Shown here piece by piece: positions 39,404 to 48,942 of a stretch of DNA of 64,000 nt. Source of the stretch: Acidimicrobiaceae bacterium (GTDB lineage: Bacteria > Actinomycetota > Acidimicrobiia > Acidimicrobiales > RAAP-2). Location: the NCBI GenBank assembly GCA_027315005.1, contig DAHUZT010000088.1, positions 1 to 64,000 on the forward strand, in the 5' to 3' direction. Every line of letters begins with the position of its first letter. Position 1 is the first letter of the stretch. The notes beneath the pieces were generated by a model, which searched no databases, was not told the origin of the DNA, and saw only the letters and a program-made list of their open reading frames with translations. Made by a program: the position numbers and the translations under genes.

Positions 39404-39439
39404 TGTCATCAGCCGTGTCATCAGCCGTGTCATCAGCGG
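39404..39439. repeat. 12-bp tandem repeat TGTCATCAGC(C/G)G x3
   Basis: Three consecutive copies in the divergent acyl-CoA dehydrogenase / GH2 intergenic region. Confidence 0.9.
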
Positions 39440-39526
39440 TGGCTACCGAGGCGCGAGCATCACTCGGGGTGGGCTGCAGACCGATCGCTGACCAGGGGGA
39501 AGGGTGAACGCCGCACGACGATACGG

Positions 39527-42001
39527 TTGGACCAGATGAGCCCCGACCGCAGCCACATCGGCACCGGTCCGAACGGACCGCTGTCGGCACCCGGTGGGGA
39601 CGGTTCGCCTGGGGAGGGCATGTCCAGGCGCAGGTTCCTCGCGGGGGCGGCCGGCGTGGTGGGATCCGTCGGTCTCGCCGGTTGCTCGGTGACCCATGCC
39701 AATGCCTCCGCCAGTTCGTTGACCGGTCACCGTGGCCCAGCGGCACGGACCGAGGAACTCGATACCGACTGGCTCTTCGGAGGACTGCTCTCGCCGGGAA
39801 GCACCAACCCCAACTTCGACGACCGCGCCTTCGCCCGGGTCAACCTCCCCCACACAGTCACCCCACTCTCGTGGCGCCACTGGGACCCGACCAGCTGGGA
39901 ACAGGTCTGGATCTACCGCCGGCACTTCAACCGGCCGGCGAACTTCACCGGTCTGCGAGTATTCGTCGACATCACCGCGGCCATGACCAACGCGGGACTG
40001 ACACTGAACGGCGAGGCGTTGGCTCCTCACGAAGGAGGGTATCTCCCCTGCACCAGGGAGATCACCACGCTGGTGACCGAGCATGACAACGTGCTCGCCG
40101 TGGCCCTCGATTCAAGGTTTCAGCTCGATGTGCCGCCAAATCGCCCAGCGCCATACAGGTCGTCGTCCATCGACTTCTACCAGCCGGGAGGGCTGTACCG
40201 ACACGCTCGGCTTCGGGCGGTCCCTTCGACCTTCATCTCCGATGTCTTCGCAAAGCCAGTCGACGTCCTGTCGCCCTCCCGTCGGCTGGTGGTGAACTGC
40301 ACCATCGATGCCGAAGCGGTCCCCGCCCATCCCCTGTCCGTCGAGGTGTCGCTCTCGGATGCGACGCACACGATCGGGGCGGTGACGGCTCCGGTGCGGG
40401 TCACCGCGGCCGGAACGGTGTCGGTGGACATCGAGCTCGGCGATCTCGGATCGATCACCCTGTGGGATGTCGATCAACCCCAGCTGTACGACGTGACGGC
40501 CACGCTCGTCTCCGGCGGCACCGCCATCCACGATCATCGATGCCGTGTCGGCTTCCGCGAGGCGACCTTCACCGAGGAAGGGTTCTTCCTCAACGGGCGC
40601 CGATTGAAGATCTTCGGCCTCAACCGCCATCAGTTCTACCCGTTCGCCGGAGGGGCCATGGCCGATCGCATCCAACGCCGGGACGCCACCATCCTTCACG
40701 ACGAGCTGAACTGCAACATGGTCCGCTGCTCGCACTATCCACAGTCGGAGGCGTTCGTCGACGCCTGTGACGAGCTGGGCATGTTGGTGTGGGAGGAGGC
40801 GCCGGGATGGGGCTATCTGGGTGACTCGGCGTGGTTGGCCGCGGCTCGGCAGAACGTGCAGGACATGGTCGAGCGTGACCGCAACCATCCTTCGATCGTC
40901 ATCTGGGGAGCCCGCCTCAACGAGTCCCCCAACAATGTCTCCTTCGACACGGCGATGAAGGAGCTGGTCGACTCCCTCGATGGTTCACGCCCCACATCCG
41001 GGGCCACTGACGGTCTGCTGTACACCGACACGAACGCCGAATACGTCATGGACGTCTTCGCTTACGACGACTACACCCAGGCGAACGGCCAGGCTTCGCT
41101 GCTTCCCCCTCGTAGCGGTCTGCCCTACCTGGTGACCGAGGCGGTCGGCTCGCTGTCGGGACCTTCCACCCACTACCGGCGGACCGACACCGAGTCGATA
41201 CAGCAAGGCCAGACAGTGGCCCATGCCCTGGTCCACGACATCGCCGCCTCCTCAGATCGCTACTGCGGCCTCCTCGGATGGTGTGCCTTCGACTACTGCT
41301 CCGGACAGGGGTTCGCCTTTGGCGGCGTCAAGTACAACGGGGTCTGCGACATCTTCCGGGTTCCCAAGCCTGGAGCCGCCATCTACCGCTCCCAGGTCGA
41401 TCCGGCAGTTCGCCCGGTGATCGAGCCGTCCTTCTACTGGGACTTCGATCCCCCATCGCCACCCGACGGTCCGGGCACGGGTGCCGTCGTCTGCTCCAAC
41501 TGCGACTATCTCGAGTTCTCCGTCGACCGAAAGATGGTGGCCCGGGCCACGCCGGACCGAAGCCGGTTTCCCCACCTGCAGTATCCGCCGACCACCGTCG
41601 ATCTCAGCCCGAGCGGATCGGGGTCGCCCGTGCTTCGTATCGATGGGTTCGTCGGCGGGAGGAAGGTGCTGACCCGGGTCTTCTCGTCCGACCATAGATA
41701 CGACCGTCTGAAGGTCGAGGTCGACGACGAACGCATAGTCGCCGACGGCTCCGACGCCACCCGGGTGGTGTTCCGGGCCGTAGACAGGTTCGGGGCACCG
41801 CGTCCCTTCGTGACCGGCGTGGTCACCCTCGACCTCTCCGGTCCGGCTCACCTGGTCGGGGACCGATCGTTCGACTTCGCAGCGGCAGGCGGAGTGGGGG
41901 CGGTGTGGGTGCGCTCGCTCGCGGCCGAACCCGGCCGGGTCGTGTTGACCGCCACACACCCGGTCCTCGGAACCGGGCAGGTGGTCGTCCGGACCGTCTG
42001 A
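39527..42001 (+). CDS. Tat-exported glycoside hydrolase family 2 (beta-galactosidase-like) lipoprotein
   Basis: SRRRFLAGAAGVVGSVGLAGC twin-Arg plus lipobox; FGLNRHQFYPFAGGAMADRIQRRDATILHDELNCNMVRCSHYPQSEAFVDACDELGMLVWEEAPGW; RDRNHPSIVIWGARLNESPN. Confidence 0.92.
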   Translation: MDQMSPDRSHIGTGPNGPLSAPGGDGSPGEGMSRRRFLAGAAGVVGSVGLAGCSVTHANASASSLTGHRGPAARTEELDTDWLFGGLLSPGSTNPNFDDRAFARVNLPHTVTPLSWRHWDPTSWEQVWIYRRHFNRPANFTGLRVFVDITAAMTNAGLTLNGEALAPHEGGYLPCTREITTLVTEHDNVLAVALDSRFQLDVPPNRPAPYRSSSIDFYQPGGLYRHARLRAVPSTFISDVFAKPVDVLSPSRRLVVNCTIDAEAVPAHPLSVEVSLSDATHTIGAVTAPVRVTAAGTVSVDIELGDLGSITLWDVDQPQLYDVTATLVSGGTAIHDHRCRVGFREATFTEEGFFLNGRRLKIFGLNRHQFYPFAGGAMADRIQRRDATILHDELNCNMVRCSHYPQSEAFVDACDELGMLVWEEAPGWGYLGDSAWLAAARQNVQDMVERDRNHPSIVIWGARLNESPNNVSFDTAMKELVDSLDGSRPTSGATDGLLYTDTNAEYVMDVFAYDDYTQANGQASLLPPRSGLPYLVTEAVGSLSGPSTHYRRTDTESIQQGQTVAHALVHDIAASSDRYCGLLGWCAFDYCSGQGFAFGGVKYNGVCDIFRVPKPGAAIYRSQVDPAVRPVIEPSFYWDFDPPSPPDGPGTGAVVCSNCDYLEFSVDRKMVARATPDRSRFPHLQYPPTTVDLSPSGSGSPVLRIDGFVGGRKVLTRVFSSDHRYDRLKVEVDDERIVADGSDATRVVFRAVDRFGAPRPFVTGVVTLDLSGPAHLVGDRSFDFAAAGGVGAVWVRSLAAEPGRVVLTATHPVLGTGQVVVRTV

Positions 42002-42313
42002 CGGTTATCCCAGAACTCGGACGGTCGTGTCGTCCCCAGGGTGGTGCAGCCGTCGATTCGCAGACGGTCACCCAAGAGCAGGGATGCCGAGCCGTCGCGG
42101 ATGTGCGCGCCTCTCGATTGCGGCAGAGTTGGGGCAGACTAGGGACACCGACCTCGAGGGAGACATCCAGATGACCAGCATGCCCTTGGGGCAGCAGTGC
42201 CCGGGCAGGCTCCAGTGCCAACCTGCCCGCCGCCTCGGCGGGTGGTCCGCTCGCCGCTCGACCACTCCAAGCCTCCGGGAGTTCCGCGACCGGCGATCCG
42301 ACAGGCCGAGCAG

Positions 42314-43273
42314 ATGATCGAAGCCCGCGGGCTGACCAAGAACTACGGCGCCACGACTGCAGTCGACGGGTTGACCTTCGACGTGCGGCCCGGGATGGTC
42401 ACAGGGTTCCTCGGGCCCAACGGCTCGGGAAAATCGACGACGATGCGCATGATCATGGGGCTCGACCACCCGAGCGCCGGTGCCGTGACGGTCAACGGGA
42501 GGCGCTACGGTGAGCTGCCCCGCCCTCTCTGCGAAGTCGGAGGTCTGCTCGAGGCCAAGGCCATCCACCCCGGGCGGAGTGCCTTCAACCACCTCTGGTG
42601 TCTGGCCCAGACCAATGGAATTCCTCGATCCCGGGTGAACGAGGTCATCGAACTGGTCGGTCTGCGCGACGTGGCGCGGCGGAGAGCGGGAACCTTCTCT
42701 CTCGGAATGGGGCAACGACTCGGTATGGCGGCGGCACTCCTCGGAGATCCTTCAGTCCTCCTCTTCGACGAGCCGGTCAACGGTCTCGACCCCGAGGGCA
42801 TCCGATGGGTCCGGAACCTGTTGAAGGGACTGGCCGCCGAAGGACGCACCGTCTTCGTGTCCAGCCATCTGATGAGCGAGATGGCGCTCACCGCCGACCA
42901 TCTCATCGTGATCGGCCGCGGGCGACTGATCGCCGATCTTCCGGTTGCGGAGTTCATCGCCCAGAGCTCACGCCAGTTCGTGCGGGTCAGGAGTCCCGAA
43001 GCGGATCGCCTGGCCGCCGCCCTCCGTAATGCCGGAGCCTCCGTGCTGTCGGAGCCGGACGGTTCGCTGGCCGTCACCGGCTTGCCCATCTCCAGCATCG
43101 GGGTCGAGGCCGGACGCAGCGGGGTGGTCCTCCACGAGCTCTCCCCCCAGGCGGCCTCCTTGGAGGAAGCCTTCATGGAACTCACTCACGACAGCGTCGA
43201 ATACCGGGGCGACCTCCTCGGCGACCCGGCTCTCGGCGACCCGGCAGGTTCGATCCCGAACGGAGCACGATGA
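42314..43273 (+). CDS. ABC transporter ATP-binding protein
   Basis: MIEARGLTKNYGATTAVDGLTFDVRPGMVTGFLGPNGSGKSTTMRMIMGL...LLFDEPVNGLDPEGIRW. Confidence 0.95.
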   Translation: MIEARGLTKNYGATTAVDGLTFDVRPGMVTGFLGPNGSGKSTTMRMIMGLDHPSAGAVTVNGRRYGELPRPLCEVGGLLEAKAIHPGRSAFNHLWCLAQTNGIPRSRVNEVIELVGLRDVARRRAGTFSLGMGQRLGMAAALLGDPSVLLFDEPVNGLDPEGIRWVRNLLKGLAAEGRTVFVSSHLMSEMALTADHLIVIGRGRLIADLPVAEFIAQSSRQFVRVRSPEADRLAAALRNAGASVLSEPDGSLAVTGLPISSIGVEAGRSGVVLHELSPQAASLEEAFMELTHDSVEYRGDLLGDPALGDPAGSIPNGAR

Positions 43274-44115
43274 GCGCTACCTCACCGGTGACGACAGCGC
43301 CCACGTCCCAGGCCGCCGGCACCGGTGCCTCCCCCGGAGACCTGTCGGTGCGCGGGGTACTGGCCTCGGAATGGACGAAGCTGCGGTCCGTCCGGTCGAC
43401 CGTGTGGAGCCTGGCAGCCTTGGCCGTGGTGACCATCGGGCTCGGTGCCTTGGTCAGCGCGGTGACCAACAATCGGTGGCGAACCTTCTCGTTCGCCGAC
43501 CGGCTGACCTTCGACCCGACGAGCCGGAGCCTCCGTGGAGTCTTCCTCGCCCAGTTGGCCATCGGGGTCCTCGGCATCCTGGTCATCACCAGCGAGTACG
43601 GCACCGGCATGATCCGTTCCACCCTGAGCGCCGTACCCAACCGCCCTCTGGTCCTGGCGGCCAAGGCCATCGTCTTCGGGCTGGTGGCTCTGGTGGTGAG
43701 CGAGGCGGTGACGTTCGTCGCCTTCCTGGTGGGACAGTCCCTCTTCACCAGTCCCGTCCCGCACGCCACCTTGGGACAGCCCGGCGTGCTGCGGGCGGTG
43801 GTCGGCAGCGGTCTCTACCTAGCCGTCCTCGGGCTGCTGGCCCTGGGCATCGGATCGCTGATCCGGCACACCGCAGGCGCCATCAGCACGTTCGTCGGGC
43901 TGCTGCTGATCCTGCCGCTGCTGCTGCAGGCCTTTCCCACCTCGGTGCAGACGGCACTCGGCAAGTACCTTCCCCTGACGATCATCCAGGCCATGATCAG
44001 GGTGCAGCCCACCCCGAAGGCCTTCGCCCCGTGGGCCGGACTGGCCTTGCTCGGTGGTTACACGCTGGTGGTGCTGCTCGCGGCCGGAGTCCTGTTCGTC
44101 AAGCGGGACGCGTGA
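43270..44115 (+). CDS. ABC transporter permease
   Basis: VRGVLASEWTKLRSVRSTVWSLAALAVVTIGLGALVSAV...ITSEYGTGMIRSTLSAVPNRPLVLAAKAIVFGLVAL. Confidence 0.92.
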   Translation: MSATSPVTTAPTSQAAGTGASPGDLSVRGVLASEWTKLRSVRSTVWSLAALAVVTIGLGALVSAVTNNRWRTFSFADRLTFDPTSRSLRGVFLAQLAIGVLGILVITSEYGTGMIRSTLSAVPNRPLVLAAKAIVFGLVALVVSEAVTFVAFLVGQSLFTSPVPHATLGQPGVLRAVVGSGLYLAVLGLLALGIGSLIRHTAGAISTFVGLLLILPLLLQAFPTSVQTALGKYLPLTIIQAMIRVQPTPKAFAPWAGLALLGGYTLVVLLAAGVLFVKRDA

Positions 44116-44972
44116 CCCTCGACGACAATTCCGATCAGGTCCACTTCTGGAACGAGCTGGCAGGTCCCCTCTGGGTGGCGCACCAGAACGAAACGGACCG
44201 TCTGACCGGACCCTTCGGCGAACAGGCCATCGAGCGGGCTCAACCGGTCGATGGCGACCAGGTGCTCGACGTCGGATGCGGTTGCGGCTCGACCACCCGA
44301 GTGCTCGCCGCGGCGGTCGCCCCTTCGGGGCGCGCGATCGGAGTCGACGTGAGCCGGGTGATGCTCGAGCAGGCTCGTCACAGTGCCGCTGCGGCTGGGC
44401 TCACCAACCTCGAATTCATCGAGGGCGACGCCCAGTGCGACCCGTTCGGCAACGATCGGTTCGATCTCGTGTTCTCGCGGTTCGGCACGATGTTCTTCGC
44501 CGATCCCGTTGCCGCCTTCTTCAACCTGGGGGCCTCGTTGCGTCCCGGCGGCCGTTTGACCTTCGTCTGCTGGCGCGAACCCGCTCTGAACCCTTGGATG
44601 ACCGTTCCGGAACGTGCTGCACTCCGCTTTTTCGAGCTCGATCCGCCGGGAGCGGCCCAGGGGCCGGGTCCATTCGCGCTGAGCGCTCACGACCACGTAG
44701 CCGGCCTCTTGCGGGCCGCCGGGCTCGCCGAAGTCGAGCTGGTCACGGTAGCCAGAGAGGTGCTGGTGGTCGAGGGGTCAGAGGGCCCCGATCTCCACCG
44801 ATGGGCGCATCACCGTTTGGTAGCGGGGCCGGCTCGGGTCCGCTACCTCGAAAGCCCCACCGACGTTCAGGCACGAGCACGGGCGGACCTCATCGAAGCC
44901 GTGTCCGTTCACCGATCCGATGACGGGGTCCGCATGCCCGGTGCCGCCTGGTTGGTCAGCGCCCGCCGTTGA
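44112..44972 (+). CDS. Class I SAM-dependent methyltransferase
   Basis: GDQVLDVGCGCGSTTRVLAAAVAPSGRAIGVDVSRVMLEQAR...DRFDLVFSRFGTMFFADPVAAFFNLGASLRPGGRLTFVCWRE; GTG start overlaps the permease stop. Confidence 0.9.
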   Translation: MTLDDNSDQVHFWNELAGPLWVAHQNETDRLTGPFGEQAIERAQPVDGDQVLDVGCGCGSTTRVLAAAVAPSGRAIGVDVSRVMLEQARHSAAAAGLTNLEFIEGDAQCDPFGNDRFDLVFSRFGTMFFADPVAAFFNLGASLRPGGRLTFVCWREPALNPWMTVPERAALRFFELDPPGAAQGPGPFALSAHDHVAGLLRAAGLAEVELVTVAREVLVVEGSEGPDLHRWAHHRLVAGPARVRYLESPTDVQARARADLIEAVSVHRSDDGVRMPGAAWLVSARR

Positions 44973-45164
44973 CCGGGATCGGCTGATCGTTTCCAAGTGT
45001 GGATCAGCCCAACGGGACGAGCGCAGCCAGCGCCTTGATCGGGTCACCCGATCGCAGCGACAGCGATCGGCCGCGGCCACGTCGCCCAACACCTGCTCGA
45101 CGTGGGCACCACAGCCCTTCCAGGATGGGCGGCCGCACCTCCTGCACGTCGTACGCCTACACAT
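44778..45164 (-). CDS. Small Cys-rich (zinc-ribbon-like) protein; only the N-terminal ~40 aa looks conserved, 3' extent doubtful
   Basis: MCRRTTCRRCGRPSWKGCGAHVEQVLGDVAAADRCRCDR resembles a widespread small actinobacterial protein; the remaining ORF overlaps the opposite-strand methyltransferase. Confidence 0.55.
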   Translation of the reverse strand: MCRRTTCRRCGRPSWKGCGAHVEQVLGDVAAADRCRCDRVTRSRRWLRSSRWADPHLETISRSRSTAGADQPGGTGHADPVIGSVNGHGFDEVRPCSCLNVGGAFEVADPSRPRYQTVMRPSVEIGAL

Positions 45165-45290
45165 ACCTCCAAGGGTATCGTGAGGACCACGACTCCGGGG
45201 GGCGCGGCGGCCCCGAACGCAGGTCGCGGCCCGTCTCTCTCTGCGACAGTTGCCTCACCTCCGTCTGCCAGAGCGGCAGAGCCCTCGACT

Positions 45291-46148
45291 TCAGTGCGCC
45301 AGGCGGGCCAGTGCCAAGCTCACGGCGAGGGCCACCGTCATCCAGGAGAGTGAGCGGAGCGCCCGTTCCATGGGAGCGAGTATGACCGCGCGGTCGAGGG
45401 TCTCGACGGTGCCATCGCGCCGCTCGATGCGGCCTTCGACAGACTCCACCTGGCGGCGGATGGTACGGGCCGGCGTGGAGAGAGTGCGCTGGGCCGAGGC
45501 GAGCAGTCCCACCGCGCCGGCGAGCACTATGGCCGAGAAGGGCAACGAGCCGTCCTGAGCGAACGCGGCGGTCAGCACGGGGAACGCCCCCCACCCCAGG
45601 GCGAAGCCCAGGTCGGTGTGGACCCTCCCCCCGAACAGCTCGAGGTTGTAGGCCACCACGAGCAGCGACCCGACGACGACGAACACCACCAACCACGGGC
45701 CCAGTCGTTCCACACCCACGATGCCGATGGCAACGGCCCCGAGCAGTCCGAGTACTGCCCATGACCCGAGGAGCCCCGAAGACAGCTCGGTACCGAGCGG
45801 TCGTCCCTGTAGCTCGTCGAGGGCATGGGCCGAAACGCCCACCGCCAGGAAGAACGCGGCCACCGTGGCACCCAGCGTGCTCCAGTCGACCTTCGGACCG
45901 ATGAGCGATCCGATCACGACCGTCGACAGGAGCCAGGCCGTGTAGGGGGGGTGGAGCACCGCCCGGATGTCCCGCCAGATGCCGGGCCCACCGGAGGCGT
46001 AGTAGGCGGGCCCGAGCTCACGGTGCTCGTGCCCAGAGGCCTGGTCGTGCATAAGACCCTCGTCCCGGTCGTCGCTCCCCGACACCGGGTCGTTTCGCCG
46101 ATCCTCCCCGTGGATCCGGTCCCTATCCATGCCGCCATCAGGGGCCAC
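45291..46148 (-). CDS. UbiA-like polytopic membrane protein (start uncertain; MHDQASG... start at 46052 possible)
   Basis: LHPPYTAWLLSTVVIGSLIGPKVDW...AFFLAVGVSAHALDELQGRPLG...VVAYNLELFGGRVHTDLGFALGWGAFPVL; multi-TM. Confidence 0.65.
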   Translation of the reverse strand: MAPDGGMDRDRIHGEDRRNDPVSGSDDRDEGLMHDQASGHEHRELGPAYYASGGPGIWRDIRAVLHPPYTAWLLSTVVIGSLIGPKVDWSTLGATVAAFFLAVGVSAHALDELQGRPLGTELSSGLLGSWAVLGLLGAVAIGIVGVERLGPWLVVFVVVGSLLVVAYNLELFGGRVHTDLGFALGWGAFPVLTAAFAQDGSLPFSAIVLAGAVGLLASAQRTLSTPARTIRRQVESVEGRIERRDGTVETLDRAVILAPMERALRSLSWMTVALAVSLALARLAH

Positions 46149-46872
46149 CGGACTTGGTCCCCCACATGACCATTCCGCCGCCGAGTGACATCAACCGGGT
46201 CTCGACGTCCTGCATGCCGGAGCGGCGCCAGGCTTCCACCGTCCAGTCGAGCGGATAGTCCCGATAGTGACCGGAGATGCTCGGACCGAGGAAGCGTCCC
46301 ACCTCGAACCATTCCCGGCCACCGGTCATCCACCCGGCGACCGGGAGGACCATCCGGGTGTACCCCCACCAAAGGGTTCGCCAGTAGGGTGACGGAGGGA
46401 CGTGGAACTCGAGGTTGGCGAGGGTCCCGCCCGGCCGGAGCACCCGGACCAGCTCGCTGACGGCAGCAGCCGGATCGGCCACGTAACGGAGCAGGTAGGT
46501 GAACGTGACCGCGTCGAACACCCCGTCCTCGAAGGGAAGCTCCTCCCCCCGGCCCCGAACCAGCGTGATCCCGTGCTCGCCGCGAGCCGAGAGGTTGTCC
46601 CGAGCTAGCAGCAACATGGGCCAGGTCAGGTCGAGCCCCACCACCCGCGCGCCGGTCGCGGCCCGAAGGGCGGAGGCCACCCCTCCCGGACCGGTCGCCA
46701 CGTCCAAGATCCGGCTGGTGCCACTCGACGGTATCCGGCCGACCATCGTCCGGCGCCACCGCCGGTCCTGTCCCAACGAGAGCACGGCTCCCAGCTGGTC
46801 GTAGCGAGCGGGGAGTCCGTCGAAGAGATCCACCGCCTGTCGGTTGGGAGCTGTGTCGAGCCGTCCTCCCAC
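46138..46872 (-). CDS. UbiE/MenG-like methyltransferase
   Basis: LFDGLPARYDQLGAVLSLGQDRRWRRTMVGRI...ILDVATGPGGVASALRAATGARVVGLDLTWPMLLLAR...VTFTYLLRYVADPAAAVSELVRVLRPGGTLANLEF. Confidence 0.88.
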   Translation of the reverse strand: MGGRLDTAPNRQAVDLFDGLPARYDQLGAVLSLGQDRRWRRTMVGRIPSSGTSRILDVATGPGGVASALRAATGARVVGLDLTWPMLLLARDNLSARGEHGITLVRGRGEELPFEDGVFDAVTFTYLLRYVADPAAAVSELVRVLRPGGTLANLEFHVPPSPYWRTLWWGYTRMVLPVAGWMTGGREWFEVGRFLGPSISGHYRDYPLDWTVEAWRRSGMQDVETRLMSLGGGMVMWGTKSGGP

Positions 46873-47020
46873 CCGGCCCAGCGTAGGCCAGGTCGATCGC
46901 CCGGGGAGCAAGCCGGCGTCCGCCGCCGACCGGCAGAGCGGCGACGGGCCGGGGGATGGGAGCTGCGGCTGGCAATGCCCCGGTGACACCGGCCAGCCAC
47001 CGAGGGCGTAGAACGGGTAC

Positions 47021-48376
47021 ATGCGAAACCGCGACCTGCGGGTCGATGTGGCCGTGGTGGGCTCGGGCCCCGGTGGCAGCGTGGCTGCTTGTCAGCTGGC
47101 CCGTGCCGGGGTTGAGGTGGCGCTGGTGGACAAGGCCAGGTTCCCCCGGGACAAGGCCTGCGGCGATCTGATCGGACCGCGCGGCATCGAGCTTCTCGAC
47201 CGGATCGGACCGGGGCTGGACGATTTCCTCCCGCTCGGTGACATGGCCGTGATCGGGCCCCGGGGCGGCACCGTTGTCCTTCCCGCGGTAGCGGGCCGGG
47301 ACTTCGGCGGTGCGGCATGGGCCCTTCCCCGGCGTCAGCTCGACGCAACCCTTCACAAGAGCGCCGCGGACTCGGGCGCCGAGATCGTGAACGACAGGGT
47401 GGTGGGCGTCGAGATCGTCGGTGCCACGAGCGGTCGCGGCGCTGGCGGCGGTGTCGGGACTGCTGGTAGCGCACCGGGAACGGGTGCCGTCGTTCACTTG
47501 GACGGCGGGGGTTCGCTGTCCGCCCGGACAGTGATCGGTGCCGACGGTGCCACGAGCGTCGTCGCCGCCTCCGCCGGCATGGTCCGAACCGACCGGGTCC
47601 TCTGGGGATTTGCCGTCCGCACCTACCTGCATGCCGAGGTGGAGTTGCCGTCCATCGTGCTCTTCGATCGGCAACCGGGAATCGCCTTCCCGGGCTATGG
47701 CTGGATCTTCCCGGGCCCGGACGGCATGGCCAACGTCGGTGTGGGGGCGGCGACCGGATGCGATCGGCGGGCGGGAAGCATCGCTGCCCGGCAGCTCGAC
47801 AGCTTCCTCCGGCTGCTCACGACCCTCGATCTGATCGACGGCTCCGAACTCGGTGGGCGGCGTCTGGGCGGTTGGCTGAAGATGGGCATGATGGGAACCA
47901 CGCCGGTCGCTGGACCGGTGTTGCTCATCGGTGATGCCGCGGGCCTGGTCAACCCCCTCCAGGGCGAAGGGATCGCCCAGGCGATGATGAGCGGAGAGGC
48001 CGCTGCCTCGGCGGTGCTCACGTCCTGCGGGCCTGGCGCGGGACGGCTCTACGGTCGTTGGCTCGCCCGGCATCAGAGCGGCTACCAGGGCTCGACCGCC
48101 GTAGTCCAGAACCTCCTGCGGCAACGCCCGAAGGCCACGTCCAGGTTGGCCCGCGCGCTCACCTGGCCCCCGGTCGGCAAGCGGCTGGCGCCGGCGTGGG
48201 CCCTCTACTGGAACGATCTGGTGATGGGCGGGCCGCCCGGTGCCGCTCGGCAAGCAGCCTGGCTGGTGAGTGGAGCGATCCGGGCGGGAACGGCTGGATC
48301 GGGCGATCGTCGTAGCCTGGCCCGCCGGCTGGTCGAGCCACCGAACGACCCGACCACCTCTCCAACTCGACGATGA
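47021..48376 (+). CDS. Geranylgeranyl reductase family FAD-dependent oxidoreductase
   Basis: VDVAVVGSGPGGSVAACQLARAGVEVALVDKARFPRDKACGDLIGPRGIELLDRIG...GYGWIFPGPDGMANVGVGA...LLIGDAAGLVNPLQGEGIAQAMMSGEAAA. Confidence 0.93.
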   Translation: MRNRDLRVDVAVVGSGPGGSVAACQLARAGVEVALVDKARFPRDKACGDLIGPRGIELLDRIGPGLDDFLPLGDMAVIGPRGGTVVLPAVAGRDFGGAAWALPRRQLDATLHKSAADSGAEIVNDRVVGVEIVGATSGRGAGGGVGTAGSAPGTGAVVHLDGGGSLSARTVIGADGATSVVAASAGMVRTDRVLWGFAVRTYLHAEVELPSIVLFDRQPGIAFPGYGWIFPGPDGMANVGVGAATGCDRRAGSIAARQLDSFLRLLTTLDLIDGSELGGRRLGGWLKMGMMGTTPVAGPVLLIGDAAGLVNPLQGEGIAQAMMSGEAAASAVLTSCGPGAGRLYGRWLARHQSGYQGSTAVVQNLLRQRPKATSRLARALTWPPVGKRLAPAWALYWNDLVMGGPPGAARQAAWLVSGAIRAGTAGSGDRRSLARRLVEPPNDPTTSPTRR

Positions 48377-48942
48377 GCCCTCAGGTCCGGCGCGCCGCCT
48401 CGCCGATGAGAACGCGTCGACCGGTGGCACTGGATGCCGTCCTCTACCGCGCTTCTGCCATAGGCGAACACTCCCTGTGTTGGATCGGCCTCGCCGGTGC
48501 CACGGCGATGCGAGGTCCCGGGCGCCGCAGGGTCGCAGCGCGGGCCTTGGTCGGCCTGCTCGCCGAGGAGCTGATCGTCAACGAGGTGCTGAAGCCGGTG
48601 TTCGGCCGGACCCGACCGGCGCAGCGGTCCGAACATCCCCATTGGTTCCGGCAACCCACCGACGCCAGCTTCCCCAGTGGACATGCGGCTGCCGCCTTCT
48701 GCACGAGCGTGCTGCTCTCCGATCATGACCGCGCGCTCGCCCCGGCCTACTTCGTGCTGGCTACCACCATCGCGGTGAGCCGATGGTACGTCGGGGCCCA
48801 TCACCTTTCGGACGTGGGTGCCGGCGTGCTGGTGGGAACCGCCATCGGTGTCTGCGTCCGAAGCTTGTGGCCAGTGGCGTCCGTGGACCCGAGTGACCGT
48901 GGACCCGAGAAGGTATCAGCCCCTCAGCTACTCGGGGAATAG
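48373..48942 (+). CDS. PAP2-family phosphatase
   Basis: VFGRTRPAQRSEHPHWFRQPTDASFPSGHAAAAFCTSVLL...VSRWYVGAHHLSDVGAGVLVGTAIG; PAP2 signature (KxxxxxxRP / PSGH / SRxxxxxHxxxD). Confidence 0.93.
   Translation: MSPQVRRAASPMRTRRPVALDAVLYRASAIGEHSLCWIGLAGATAMRGPGRRRVAARALVGLLAEELIVNEVLKPVFGRTRPAQRSEHPHWFRQPTDASFPSGHAAAAFCTSVLLSDHDRALAPAYFVLATTIAVSRWYVGAHHLSDVGAGVLVGTAIGVCVRSLWPVASVDPSDRGPEKVSAPQLLGE

Noticed and set aside
45914-48430. 838-aa minus-strand ORF
   Set aside because: Antisense or frame-shadow of the UbiA-like, UbiE-like and geranylgeranyl reductase genes; Arg/Pro/Gly-rich translation without domain signatures, typical of high-GC shadow ORFs.
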